A DNA stretch of 64,000 nucleotides from Rusavskia elegans (lineage: Eukaryota; Ascomycota; Lecanoromycetes; Teloschistales; Teloschistaceae), in contig SAUG01000138.1 in the NCBI GenBank assembly GCA_011316305.1, positions 62,001 to 126,000 on the forward strand, written 5' to 3'. The position numbers and the translations under genes are program-made. Below are positions 13,270 to 24,918 of this stretch, piece by piece; positions within the stretch are counted from its first letter, which is position 1, and every line of letters begins with the position of its first letter. The notes under the pieces are model-generated. The model was given only the letters and a program-made list of their open reading frames with translations. It did no database searches and was not told the origin of the DNA.

Positions 13270-15263
13270 TTATAAAATAATATATATTTTCAAAAGAAAA
13301 ATAATTATATATCCTTCTATCGTATTCTATAAAACTATTAATATTATATTTTATATTCTATCGATCCTTCTATTTATATATATAGTAGCGATATCGGTAA
13401 AAATCTCGCGATATAATCTAATACAAAATATTTTAGAAATAAAAGATTCGAAATTCTTCTACTATCTATATATTTTTTAAAAAGCGACGGTTCTAGATTT
13501 TTATTTATATTTTATTCGATAGATTATTAATTAGACCATTTAGAATATATTATTCCTAAATATTATCGGTACTATAGTACTATAAAATTTTCTTTTATTT
13601 TTTTTTTTACTTTTTTCGATTCTATTTCTTCGAGTTTTCGCTATATTTCTAAAGGAAAGAATTAAATTTTTATCTAGAATAATTTTTATATTATTATATA
13701 ATTAATTATATTACTTTAATATATTATCTCTTTTTAGATTTGTACGTACTAGATATTACGCTATAACGAATAAAAGAAATAAAAAAATAACGATAGAGTA
13801 GAATATAATACGGTATAGTATATAATATATTAAAAAATAGAAAATTAGAAATAAAATAAAATTATTTAGATAATAGTCGGCTATATTATAGCTAGAAGAT
13901 TAGATTTTTAAATAAATTTTTATACATCTATAAACTTCTAGTATATTTTATTACTATAATATATTGAGTTTTTAGATTATTTTTTAGCTACTAATTATAT
14001 TATTCTACTATACTATTTAATAAATTATCTACTATATCTAAATTAAAACTACTATTTATAAAATTGAAATTAATTATATTTTATAAACGCGGTAAAATAT
14101 AGTCTAATATCGAATATAAATACTATAAAAAATGGAATTCGGACTATATTATAATATATAATTATCTTAAAAAATTTAAAAAAATAGATTTTTAAAAAAG
14201 CGTAGATATAGAAATAAAAACCGTATTAGAATAAAATACTAGAAATCGGAAATTAGATTATAGAATCGAGAAAGGAATTTATAATAATATAATAAAAAAA
14301 TATATACTATTTTAAATACTAATCTATAGATAATATTTTATTTTAAAAACGATTTATATATTAAAACTTTTATAAAAAATACGGAAAAGGCGATAACTAT
14401 CGAATAAAAAAAATAGAAATAGAATAAAGTTATATATTAGAGTAATATATCGAATATAAATAGATCTATCTAGTATTTTTACTTTTCAAATATTATTATT
14501 AATAGTTCAAATAGAGTAATTTCAATAAAATATAGAGTTCTAATCGTTAATTTTATCTAATAATAAATAATCTATTATATCGATTTCTAAAAACTTTAGT
14601 CTATTAGAATTCTAGATTTTCTAGAAAAATAGATAGCGTTTATTAAAGAATTTAGTTATAGCGGAAATACGGCTAATAACTATATTAAATCTTTTTATAA
14701 AAAAAAAAGATAAAAAAAGCGATAGTATTAATAAAATTAATAAAAAAGATTAGATAGTAGAAAGGTATTATTTTATTAAAAATAATATTAAATTTAGAAA
14801 TAATAAAAATTTAGCTAGAAGTATTGATTTTGATAGTTAAAATAAAGATATAGAAGAGGAAACGTAAAGAGATAATAATAAAAATAAAAAAGAAAATAAA
14901 AATAAAGATATAAAAGGAAATATTAAAATTTCTAACTAATTATATAAATCGAGAAATAATAGTTAAAAAAGAATATATTATCTATATATATTACTATACC
15001 AATACTAACTAAAAAATATACTAAACTATTATATTTTAATTTAGAAAAAAATTATACTTTAATACTAGAATTATACTTTTATATTTAGACTTAACTGTTT
15101 TAGCGGATCGAATCTAGAAATCCGGATTCGACCCGAAACTAAATCGGGTCGATATTTAGAAAAATTGGAACCGATTTAGATTAATATCTAAAAAATTCGG
15201 AACCGATTCGGATCGGGTTAATTTTTTTAATCCGAGTTCGAAACTCGATCCGACGACCAGTCT
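13270..15263. mobile_element. hAT-type DNA transposon, right part
   Basis: About 2.0 kb that aligns in order with 46960-48830 of the complete hAT copy. It ends in a subterminal block rich in GGGTCG/CGACCC words (from about 15100) and the terminal CCAGTCTA at 15256-15263. The left part was separated when element A inserted and lies left of the window. A relic coding region is visible between about 13700 and 14960 (see next entry). Family assignment rests on the ends and 8-bp duplications of sister copies. Confidence 0.75.
13700..14960. pseudogene. Coding relic inside the hAT copy, not recognised
   Basis: This stretch is conserved with 47400-48660. Both copies share the plus-strand peptides LLFIKLKL/LLSIKFKS, YKYYKKWNSDY/YTFYKKLNIDY and DYRIEKGIYNNII/DYRISKKIYNNII, which suggests a conserved protein. 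Near 14700-14930 the frame is extremely rich in Lys, Asn and Glu. I could not find the hAT C-terminal dimerisation motif in either strand, so I do not call it a transposase with confidence. The coding strand is uncertain. Confidence 0.4.
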
Positions 15264-15463
15264 ATCTGTTTCGTAATTAATAAAATTAAAATACGATATT
15301 AAAAGACAAATATTTTACTATCGATAATTTTAGATTAAAAAATTGAAATCGTATCTATATAAAAGATTAAATTTTAATTTTCTAAAAATTAGATCTTTTA
15401 GATTCCTCGAAAGCTTTAAATCTACTATTTTATCGTTTTTCTACATAGAAACTTTTTAATAGA
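15264..15463. other. Unassigned AT-rich spacer
   Basis: About 200 bp between the hAT end and element F. I see no repeat end, gene relic or duplication in it, apart from GTCTA at 15464-15468, which is the left target-site duplication proposed for F. Confidence 0.4.
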
Positions 15464-15468
15464 GTCTA

Positions 15469-15675
15469 TATAACGTCTTTATATATTAGAAAACGTTGCG
15501 TTCGAGTTTAGCTACAGCCGTAGACGTAGTCCGAGCTATTAAATAGTAAGAGATTCTCAGCGTAGATTATTATAACTAGTCCTAAATAGCTGTAAAGATA
15601 AGGTTATAATATTACGAGACGTTTTCGTTATAAAAACAATTATAAAAAAAATAGTGGCAATATTTAGTAATTATA
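15469..15675. repeat. LTR of F, first part
   Basis: First 207 bp of a ~403-bp LTR whose second part is 16253-16448. It is interrupted by a second LTR copy. Positions 15671-15675 (TTATA) are the left target-site duplication of that inserted LTR. Confidence 0.85.
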
Positions 15676-16247
15676 TATAACGTCTCTGTATATTAAAAGA
15701 CGTTACGTTCGAATCTAGCTACAGCCGTAGACGTAGTCCGAACTATTAAATAGTAAAAGAGATCTAATATAGATTATTATAGTTTATCCCGTACAGTTAT
15801 AAAGTCAAATTACGATATTATAAAGCGACTTCGTTATATAGATAATTATAAAAGATGAACGGAGATAACATTTAGTAATTATATTAATAGCTAACGAGAA
15901 AAGCTTTTTACTAGACTATAAAAAGTAATATATATAGTAAAATGGTCGATATATCCGATAGGATCGATCTATTAAACGGAAACGGCTCCGTAGTTCTAGC
16001 GGCTCTAATTAGATTGAACTATTAGTCTGTTTATTTAATTAATAAGCGTAAATGCTTCTATAGAATCATAGACGTAATATTTAAATTGACTATTCGGGTC
16101 GGGTTATAGATCTAAAATTATAATCCGATCCGATTTTCTAATTTATTTTAGCGAAGTTTTAATCTATACTATTAATTTTAGCGCGTTAGCTACGTTTATC
16201 GCGTTTTCGGATCGCTATTTTAATTCGAAACGGCCAGTCTAGTAACA
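15676..16247. mobile_element. Solo LTR inserted in the LTR of F
   Basis: A single LTR of the C/D/E/L family with a perfect 5-bp duplication, TTATA, at 15671-15675 and 16248-16252. It begins TATAACGTCTCTG and ends GTAACA at 16242-16247. MITE 16082-16241 sits in its last bases. This is a recombination product: the internal region was lost by LTR-LTR exchange before or after the MITE arrived. Confidence 0.88.
16082..16241 (-). mobile_element. 160-bp hAT-like MITE, copy 1
   Basis: A 160-bp non-autonomous element with ends TAAATTGAC and CCAGTCTA. It aligns in reverse with 16684-16843, also 160 bp. Its 8-bp target duplication is GTAATATT (16074-16081) and GTAACATT (16242-16249), differing only by CA versus TA, a RIP change made after insertion. 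The target is the very end of an LTR. Confidence 0.9.
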
Positions 16248-16252
16248 TTATA

Positions 16253-16448
16253 TTAATAACTAATAAAAAAAGCTTTCAATTAGACTATTAGAAGCGATAT
16301 ATATAGTAAAAAGGCCGATCTTCCCGATAGAGCTAACCTATTAAATAGAAGCAGCTCAATAGCTCTAGCGGCTTTAATTAAACTAAACTATTATTTCGTT
16401 TATCTAATTAATAAACTTAAGTATTTCTATAGATTTATAGACGTAATA
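16253..16448. repeat. LTR of F, second part
   Basis: Continuation of the LTR begun at 15469, ending in GACGTAATA (GACGTAACA with a RIP change). It is followed by an AT-rich pyrimidine tract resembling the one next to the LTR of element D at 25773. Confidence 0.8.
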
Positions 16449-16683
16449 TAATCTTTTTTATAACGTTTTTCTAAATTATTTTAAAGCTTTCTAGATATTT
16501 TTAAAGAATTTTCTCGGTTTCTATATTTTTTTTTTATTTAGAAAATTTTTCTATTTAATTAAAAATTCGTAATTCGTTAGTCTCTTTTCTTTTATTAATT
16601 ATTTTCTTAACTTTATACTCTTTTCTTTTTTAATAATACTAATCTTTTACTAGTTGTATTTATATAAATATCTTTTTAAGAAA

Positions 16684-16843
16684 TAGACTGGCCGTTTCGA
16701 ATTAAAGTGGCGACCTGAAAACGTAATAAACGTAGCTAATATACTAGAATTACTAGTATAAAATTAAACTTCGCCTAAATAGATTAGAAAATCGGGTCGA
16801 GTTATAATTTTAGATCTATAATCCGACTCGAATAGCCAATCTA
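16684..16843 (+). mobile_element. 160-bp hAT-like MITE, copy 2
   Basis: Same length as copy 1 and aligns with it over its whole length in the opposite orientation. Ends are TAGACTGGCC and GCCAATCTA. The flanking octamers TTAAGAAA and TTCAAAAA match at 6 of 8 positions, so the duplication is plausible but eroded. No coding capacity. Confidence 0.85.
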
Positions 16844-16999
16844 TTCAAAAAGCCTATATAGAATTTTAGAAAAATTCCTATAGCTAGAAGCTTTAAAAAT
16901 ACTATATTTTCTTTAATATCTTCTATTTCGAAAGCTTCTATAAAAAGTTTATTTGATTTTCTATCTATTAGATTCTTTGTAGATAGTAGTATTTTATTT

Positions 17000-17900
17000 T
17001 CTTTGCTAATATCGTAGTTTCTTTTTAATTTATCTACTTTTTCTTTAGTCTTTTATTTTATATTTTAGATTTTTACTTTAATTTTATTCTTGTTATTTTT
17101 TATTTTATTTAAAAAAGCTTAAACGGCCGGGTTTTTTAATTTTAATACGATTTTTTTATTAAAATTTTACTATATATAAGTTTATCCGATATAGTTTATA
17201 TACTTTTATTATATAATAAAATAATTACTATTTATACCATAGAGAAAAATTTAATCTAATCTTTTTTTTCATCGTAAAAATAGATTTTTAAATAGATTTC
17301 TAATATTTAGTTCAATTTTTCCGTCTAGCTATCTATTTATAGATAGAAAAATATTAATATTCTTTATTCGATTCCGACTATTTAAAATAATACTTTTCTA
17401 TAATTCGAGAAAAATAGTTTATTTTTATCTAATATAATTTTTTCCGAAATTTTATTTATATTATAAGAAACCGTTTTTAATAAAAAAAATACTAATTATT
17501 CTATTATAATTATTTCTTTTTATAGTATAATTCTTATATATTTTATTAATCCAACTACTGTTATTTTAATTATATCGTAGAATATTTATATTACCGAATC
17601 GACGGATTCTAGAAAATCTATTATAAAATCTATTATAATTTATCTATATAATTATTTCGGTATTTAGACTTGTTTATTTTCCCGATTAGTTTCTATCGAC
17701 TTTTTTTTACTATTATATATTCCGGGTAATTTTTTATATATTTTTCGATATTTTTTTTAAAAATCTTTATATTTTCTTTTTTAAACTGTTTTAAAAACTT
17801 TATTATTTTCTAATATTCCACTTTTTTAGAATTATATATTTATTAGATTATATTATTTATTTTATTAGATTCTTTTATTTTTTTTTAGAATTATTCTATT
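17000..17900 (-). pseudogene. gypsy integrase relic of element F
   Basis: Minus-strand relic of the integrase core. The zinc-binding part is suggested by YPEYIIVKKSR near 17780-17740. The first catalytic Asp is in IDFIIDFLESVDS (DFI at 17640-17632). The second is in LDKNKLFFSNY (about 17432-17405), where the family reads I-S-D-R-x-K-L-F-T-S. Spacing between them is close to the usual 55-60 residues. Integrase would insert the cDNA into the genome. Frames are closed by RIP-type stops. Confidence 0.75.
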
Positions 17901-18049
17901 TTTTATTAATAGACTTTTATTTATTTTTTCTACCGCTTTATAGTCTATCCTTATATTTAAAGTATATATAACGATATTATCTATACCTTTAATATATTTT
18001 ATTTCAATATTCTAGTAAATTATTTCTTTAGTTTCTTTTAATTTTTTTA

Positions 18050-18300
18050 GTTAAATTCCTTATCTACTAGCAGTAATAAAAGGTTTTTATAATCGATATA
18101 AACTATTATTTTATTAAGTATTTCTTTTATATAGATTTTCTAGTATATAAAATTTACTATAATTACTGGTATTTCTTTATCTATTATTATATAGTTCACA
18201 TCCGTAGAGGTTAATTTATTTAAATAGTAATCTAAAATTTGATTTTATTATATTATATAGAATTCCATAACTCGTTTTAAATTATTAGTATATAATATAA
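18050..18300 (-). pseudogene. gypsy RNase H relic of element F
   Basis: Minus-strand relic between integrase and the inserted repeat X. Readable pieces are VNYIIIDKEIPVIIV (family: LNYDIHDKEMLAIV) and IVYIDYKNL at about 18105-18081 (family: VYTDHKNL), so His and Asp codons have been lost to TAY/AAY. It was contiguous with RT (19370-20700) before X inserted. Confidence 0.75.
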
Positions 18301-18401
18301 TTTATTTGTCTCGATTAAAAATTTCTAAAGTTTCTTTATTCGTAAAACTTTACTTTAATTTTTTAAAAATTTTATTTTCGATTTTTATCTGTTAGTATTT
18401 A

Positions 18402-19339
18402 TTGAGTTATTTGTTTTGGTTTTAGTACCCGGTAAACCAATGGTTCGATAAGCAAATCAAACGTTAATATACCAGTATTAAATATACGGTAACAGAATTT
18501 ATACTTTAGTTTAGTTAATATAAATAACGGTTTTTTCTATAGAATTTTAATTTAAATTTGCTTAGTAATAAAACGTATGATTCTATCGATAATTTAACGT
18601 AGAAATTTTTATAGATAAATATACCTCGCAGTTATCGTTTCTTCTTCTTTTACTAGTAATATAAGTTTAAAAGCCTTTACGTATGTATATATTCTCGTAA
18701 TAGCTATAGCTATAAGCTAAACCAAACGGTAGTATCTATATCCGTAATAACTATATCTACCTATACGATCGTCGACTACCTCGATATAGCTAGAGTAACC
18801 TATTTTAACTTTAACTTAAATCTCTTCTTTACTACCTTTTAAACGCGCTATCCGATCTTTCTATCCTTTTTTAATCTAATCGACCGGGTAAAACTTCTAG
18901 CCGTAGTAGCTAGCGTACTGCCTGACGACCCTTTTAAAGTTAGGTAGGCTAAAGAGTACCTTAATAGCTTAGCGCAGCGTTTAGATACAGGTAATATAAT
19001 AAATACAGCTGATATAATAGATATAGATAATTACTTCGTAGTATAGCAGATAGATATAGCGGAAATATTAGATATTCCTAATTATTTATAACGTCGAAGA
19101 AGGACAGAATAAATAGTATTTAAATATAGTAGAGGATTCGTAATCGAATAAAGAAAGAAATAGTCAAATAGAAGTAATTAACTGCGCTATAAATTTTATC
19201 TGACGAACTGTATATCTTTAGCTGTGAAAATTTCTTGCACGTAAAATACAATAATCGTTGCCGTATATAACGTTGATGAAATATATATATATATATAAAA
19301 ACTCAATATAATTTCAGATAGAAACCTTTCAGAAAGATC
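18402..19339 (+). mobile_element. Unclassified repeat X, copy 1
   Basis: About 940 bp aligning in reverse with 43242-44201. It begins near TTGAGTTATTTGTTTTGG and contains GTAAACCAATGGTTCG, which is far less mutated than its surroundings. It separates RT from RNase H of F. Plus-strand coding is suggested by an open stretch near 18880-19000 (KLLAVVASVLPDDPF, then AKEYLNSLAQRLDTGN), but I do not recognise the protein. The ends are not inverted repeats of each other. Flanks here (TAGTATTTA / TAGTATAGT) are only a weak match. Confidence 0.65.
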
Positions 19340-19369
19340 TACTAGTATAGTATATCGTTTCGAAATAAA

Positions 19370-20700
19370 ACTATTAAAAGATTTATTTTTTTATATATTT
19401 TTCTATTATATTTTAATAGAATCTAATAAATTTAATAAAACTTTATATATTCTTTTTATTCTTCGATATAGATTACTATTTAAATACTTTTAATTTATTT
19501 ACTTTTATTTCGATATTTCCTAGTTTTATTATAAAATCTAAAAAGGTTATTTTTTTTTAAAAAAAATTCCGATATGTTTTTTTTTTAATTTTTAATTTTT
19601 TTTTTTAAAATCTTTATAGAATTTTAGTTATATACTACTTATATTCCTTTTTTATTTCCGAAAATCTTAGTATATTATCTATATATATTATAAGAAATTT
19701 ATCGAAATAGTTATATAATATTATATTAATATCGCGTTATAATAGTATAAATTTATTTATTAATTTAAAAAATATTACTAAAAATTCGAATAGGTTATAC
19801 TTTATTTTAAATACTATTTTTTATTTCTTTATTTGTTTTATTTTTAATAAATTAAAGATATTTAATAAATAAAATTTAATAAACTATTTAGTTTTTTCTA
19901 TTCCACTTTTTAAATCTATATAAAAGAGAAAAGAATATTTATCATTTAATATTATTATTTTAAATTTTCTAAAACCGATATTAAATCGAAATCTATTATT
20001 TTTTTTTCGAAAAAATATAACTAGTTTTTCTATTCTAGATTTAAAATAGTATAAATATTTTTATTTTAAATAATAGTTAATATTTTATCTTATTTCTTTT
20101 AATTGTTATTTAATTTATTAATTTTTCTAACTTTTAGCTTTTCCGGGTTTATAATAATAATTTTATAATTTTTCTAAATATTAGCCGGTAATAGTAATTT
20201 TCTTTTCGGTTCTTTTAATATTTTCTAGAATCTTTAAAAAAGTTTTAAAATTTTATCTATAGCTACTATATTCTTTTTTGTCCATTAATTCTAGATAAAA
20301 GTTTTATAAATTTTTTTAATCCCGGCTAGTTTTTTAGATATTTTAAATAGATAGCTTTTTAATTTTATTTATATTATTTTATATTCGATTTTTAGATACT
20401 ACTTCGTTAGCTAGAAAATAATAAAATATAATTCCCTTTATTTTTTTTATAATATCGAAAATTATCTTTTTTTTATATCTATTATTTTATATCTAAAAAG
20501 ATCTAGTTTAGAACTAGATTTTAATTATTTTGATTTAACTAATATTTTCTATAAAATATAGTTCTCTTTTTCTAGTTAAAGAAATATTAATTTTCTTTAT
20601 ATAGTTTTTAGATAGATTATTTTATATAGTTTTCGAATTAATTAATATTTTAGTAGATTATCCGAATATTAATAGATAGATAAAAATTCGATTTTTATCT
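19370..20700 (-). pseudogene. gypsy reverse transcriptase relic of element F
   Basis: Minus-strand RT relic. Blocks seen in order include NNRFRFNIGFRKFKIIILNDKY (family: D-G-x-L-R-x-C-V-D-Y-R-x-L-N), then NKVQPIRIF-type (family: TKYGLFEY), then LIIYIDNILRF with its core at 19682-19674, where the family has V-D-D-I-L. The second Asp is Asn. Sequence differs clearly from the RT of A and B, so this is another gypsy lineage. No protease or gag is readable between it and the LTR at 20721. Confidence 0.8.
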
Positions 20701-20720
20701 ATTTTTCGAAGTCGTTAAAA

Positions 20721-21123
20721 TATATTATCTCTATATATTAGAAGATATTACGTTCGGATCTAGCTATAGTTATAGATAGAGTCCGAACTATTAAATAGTA
20801 AAGAGATTCTAATATAAATTATTATAACTAGTTCTATATAACTATAAATGTATAATTATAATATTATAAAACGTTTTCGCTATATAGATAATTATAAGAA
20901 AAACGGAAATAGTATCTAGTAATTATATTAATAACTAACGAGAAAAGCTATCTACTAGACTATAAGAAACGATATATATAATAAAAAGGTCGATATACCT
21001 AATAGAGCCGACCTATTAAATAGAAGCGATTCTATAGCTCTAGCGACTTTAACTAGATTAAGGTATTAATCCGTTTATCTAATTAATAAACGTGAATACT
21101 TCTATAAAGTCGTAGACGTACCA
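20721..21123 (-). repeat. 5' LTR of element F
   Basis: About 403 bp of the 410-bp LTR family, starting TATATTATCTC and ending GACGTACCA. It pairs with 15469-16448 across the pol relic. After it come ATCTA (possible duplication of GTCTA) and about 200 bp (21129-21326) in which I see nothing identifiable. Confidence 0.8.
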
Positions 21124-21576
21124 ATCTAATACTATATTTTTTAGCGAAGTTAGTAGCTAGTAATATATAGAAGCTTTTAAAACAATTATTTACCAAAAAG
21201 ATAACGGAAATAACGGCGCAAAAGAAAGTATATTAATATATTAAAACTTTTTCGAATTATATAATTTAAAAGAAAAATCTCTAAAAGATTTATACTATAG
21301 AATAGAGTATTTTTGTTATTTATATATAGATTGGCCGTCGGGTCGGATTTCGAACCCGAGTTAGTTATCCCGACCCGATCTAAATCGGATTAGACTAAAA
21401 TATAATCTAATCCGATCGGATTTCGGGTTTTAAATTATAATTTGACCCGATCCGCTAAGATTAGATTTTAACTCTAAACTCTAGTATAAAAGTATAAAGC
21501 TAGTATAACTTTTATATAAATTTACTAAAAAAAATTCTAATTTATTAACTATATAAGCTAAAAAGTCCGTAGTAAA

Positions 21577-24500
21577 TATAACGTCTCTATATATCAGAAG
21601 ACGTTACGTTCGAGCCTAGCTATAGTCGTAGACGTAGTTCGAGCTACTAAATAGTAAAAGAGTCCTAGTATAGATTAATATAACTAATTCTATATATCCG
21701 TATAAGTACGGTTATAATATTATAAGGTATTTTTATTATAAAGTAATTAAAAAAAGAATAGTAGATATATATTTAATAATTATATTAACGACTATTAAAA
21801 AAAACTATCTATAAGAATAATAAACGATATATATAGTAAAAGTAGCTATAAAGGCCGATAGGTAACCGTCTACTAAAATTTCTATTAGGAAGGACGGCTA
21901 TAGCGGCTATAGGCGGCTATAGATAATTAGATTTATTTACCTAACTAATTTTTCTAGGAAATTTCTATAGAGTCGTAGATATAATACGGCCTCCTCTATA
22001 TTACTTTTTACCTAATATAAAAACTATATATAGAATATAAAAAGGGTTTTTTCTTTTCTTTTTTTCCTTTCTTTTTTTAATATCTTTATTATATATTTTC
22101 GGAAAGGAAACTAACTAATAACTTTTTATTATATTTAATTAAAAGGAATTATAATATCTTTTCCTTATTTTTTATATATCTATAATTCTTTAAAAAAGTA
22201 TAAAGTCGAGGTTAGTAGTAAAACTTATAATAAATATACTCGGGTTTAGAAATTATATAATTTTCTAATATCTAATACTATCTATATATTATTTCTTTTA
22301 TTTTTTTATTTCCGCTAACTCTCGTAGAAAAGCGTTTTAAAGATAAAAAGAATAAACTCCGTTCTAATATCGCGGGTATTTTTAATAAATATTCTAAAGC
22401 TTACTATTATATCGAATTTTTTTTTAATTTCGAAAAGGAAATTCGTAATAAATATTTAGCCTAGAAATTAGATCTCTGCCGACTCTTTAATAAGTAAAAG
22501 TATTTTATTATTTATTATTACGTTTTAGATAAATATAAAAGTAATCTTATCGTTTAAGAGTAATACGTATTTTCTAGGCTTAATAAATTTAATAATCCGG
22601 TTATATTTTATTCTTCCGTTAGTTTTATATTAGCTATATAAAAGGCGTCTATTAAATTAATACTTAGGTTTAGTTCGGATAATATAGTTTAAATTTTAAA
22701 AGATTTTAACTTCTCTTAGCCTATAGAAAATATAGGTTTTTAAAAAAGGTCTAGTAAAAAGCTTTTTCGCCTTTTATTTTTATATATTATAGGTTATATA
22801 TCTATATTATAAGTTATTTCTAGCTCCTTTAATAGCTTTACTAAATTTTATTCTTTAGTAACTATTTCGTCCTATAATAATAAAGACGAATACTAATCGA
22901 ATTCTTTATTTCTAAATTAAATACTAAATATTAGGTCCGATATTTTTTTACTTTAATCTATTTAGTTTAGTTTATAGTATTCGATTTTATCTATAGTTTT
23001 AACTACGCTCTAGTATATATATCTAATATAGTTTATCTAAAGCTACTAGATTATTTTTTTACTTTTATTATATTTTTTAGTAAGTTATTAAAAGAGGTAA
23101 TAGTATTTTTTCTTAATCTTTATTTCCTAAACTTTTCTATTTTTTTTTAAATTTTTTATCTAAATCTTTAATCTCTTAGTAATTTATTATCGAAACTTTA
23201 TCTATTTTTTTATATAAGAGGTTTTTATAGGCTAGAAAATATATTATTTATAGTTCTAATTTCTTACTAATAGTATTTTTTTTAATTAATCTTCCTAAAA
23301 TTAATTCTTTCTATTCGTTTTCTAAGATAATATAATTTCTCTAACTCTCGATTATAGTAAAACTAGTTATTCTAATTAGTCTATATTTTATCTTAACTTC
23401 GATATCGAGGATTCTATTATTATTTATTATTCGTCTATAGAAATATCCTTTAATTTTATTATAGAATCGAAATATAATATATTATCTTCCTTTCTATTTA
23501 TAAAAGCTATTATTTATTAACTTCCGATTTTAACTTTAAATACTACTATAAAAGATCTTTCGGTTTTATATAATTTAGAATCGACTATTAACTTTATTTC
23601 TTATATTTTTCTAGATTTTTTAGGGTAATATTCTATCTCTTCCTTATCCGATAGATAGATAGAATAAATATTATTATAGTAGGCTAACTAGCTTTTCGCT
23701 ATATATTTATTAGGTAGTTCTTCTATTATTTTAAAAAAATATTCGGTTATTTTAATTATTTTTTTTAGTTAGATAATTTTTTTAAAGTATCCTGTTTTTC
23801 TATATAAATAATAAACTTTAGTCCTTAATCCTTTAGTTTCGGTAGTATCGAGTTCTATTAGATTTCTTCTAGGTTTTCTTTTAACGGGTCCTATTTTACT
23901 AAATATCTATTTATCTAAATATATTTCGTACTATCTAGTATCGATTTTTATTATAAATTTAATAAGGTCTATTAGCGAATTCGGTTTTTCGATTATTACT
24001 ATAGCTTCCTTAATTTTTATCTAGAGTCCTTTATAAAAGTAGGCTTTTAAAAATAAATCTTCCTAGTCTATTTTATAAACTAACGTTTTAAACTAAATAG
24101 TATAGGTAACTACTAACTTCTACTATTTTAGAACTATTAGTTTTCTACCCGTTATCCTATCTTTATTATTATTTCTAAAAGCTTCTTTTATAGCTATAAT
24201 AAGATTACTAAAGGTATAGAAGATTTATAATATTTTATTTTCTCTCTATCCTTCCGGGTTATCGAGGTAATCTTTTACTCGAGGCTATACCTAATTAAAG
24301 GTAACTCTTCCTAGGTATAATATTATAAATAGAACCTTAACTATTTTATTTAAAAACTAGTTTATATATAATACGAAATATTTATTTAAATTATCTATAG
24401 CTTTAAAAATCCTTTATTTCCTTTATAGATATTAGATATTACTACTTTAATATTATTACTTCGATCTATAGGTCGGGATAATAAGACTGATATAGTAAAT

Positions 24501-24918
24501 TATTAATATATAATATCCCTATATATTAGAAAACGTTACGCTCGAGCCTAGCTATAGCTATAGATATAGTCCGAGTTACTAAATAGTAAGAGAGTCCTAG
24601 TATAGATTATTATAACTAATTCTATATATCCGTAGAGGTACGGTTATAATATTATAAGGTATCTTTATTATAAAGTAATTAATAAGAGAATAGTAGATAC
24701 GTATTTAATAATTATATTAATAATTAACGAAAGAAACTATCTATAGGAGTAATAAGTAATATATATAGTAAAAATAGCCGTAAAGGCCGATAGATAGCCG
24801 TCTACTAAGAATCCTATTAGAAAAGGCGGCTATAGCAGCTATAGGCGGCTATAGATAATTAAACTCGCTTGTCTAACCAATCTTTCCAGGGAACCTCTAT
24901 GGAGTCGTAGACGTAACA
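21577..24918 (-). mobile_element. LTR element C (gag-pro only)
   Basis: 3342 bp with two 410-bp LTRs (21577-21986 and 24509-24918) and a perfect 5-bp duplication GTAAA (21572-21576, 24919-24923) inside the hAT element. In its own minus orientation the LTR runs TGTTACGTC...GACGTTACA. The internal 2.5 kb carries gag with a zinc knuckle and a protease-like tail but no RT, RNase H or integrase. The near-identical size of D, E and L shows that this compact form is the standard one and not a chance deletion. Confidence 0.92.
22300..24480 (-). pseudogene. gag-protease relic of element C
   Basis: Minus-strand relic. A nucleocapsid knuckle around 23830-23780 reads VYYLYRKTGYFKK, which fits CX2CX4HX4C with Cys and His changed to Tyr, and is preceded by a basic RKPRRNLIELDTTETK segment. 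Further on, at about 23460-23300, a hydrophobic patch (RILDIEVKIKYRLIRITSF) resembles the N-terminal part of a retropepsin-like domain, though the D-S/T-G triad is not clear. The last part (22900-22300) is unrecognised. The stops are almost all at expected Gln or Trp codons. Confidence 0.65.

Larger units (their letters stand above)
15469..21123 (-). mobile_element. LTR element F carrying gypsy pol only
   Basis: Two LTRs of the 410-bp C/D/E/L family (15469-16448, interrupted, and 20721-21123) enclose a minus-strand gypsy pol relic. Flanks are GTCTA (15464-15468) and ATCTA (21124-21128), a 4/5 match that could be a duplication with one transition. Removing the nested solo LTR, two MITEs and repeat X leaves about 3.96 kb. 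RT, RNase H and integrase can be read, but no gag or zinc knuckle is visible between the 5' LTR (20721-21123) and RT. Alternative: the pol relic is an older insertion that happens to lie between two solo LTRs. Confidence 0.6.

Noticed and set aside
15100..15263. GGGTCG/CGACCC-rich block as a CRISPR or satellite array.
   Set aside because: The words are irregularly spaced, occur at hAT ends across the window and have no spacer pattern.
19276..19300. (TA)n tract as a replication origin or promoter.
   Set aside because: Such tracts occur in both X copies and in several RIP-mutated places. Nothing else supports the role.
20721..21123. This LTR as an independent solo LTR.
   Set aside because: It pairs in orientation with 15469-16448, and the flanks GTCTA/ATCTA match at 4 of 5. 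A solo origin stays possible and is noted in the entry for F.
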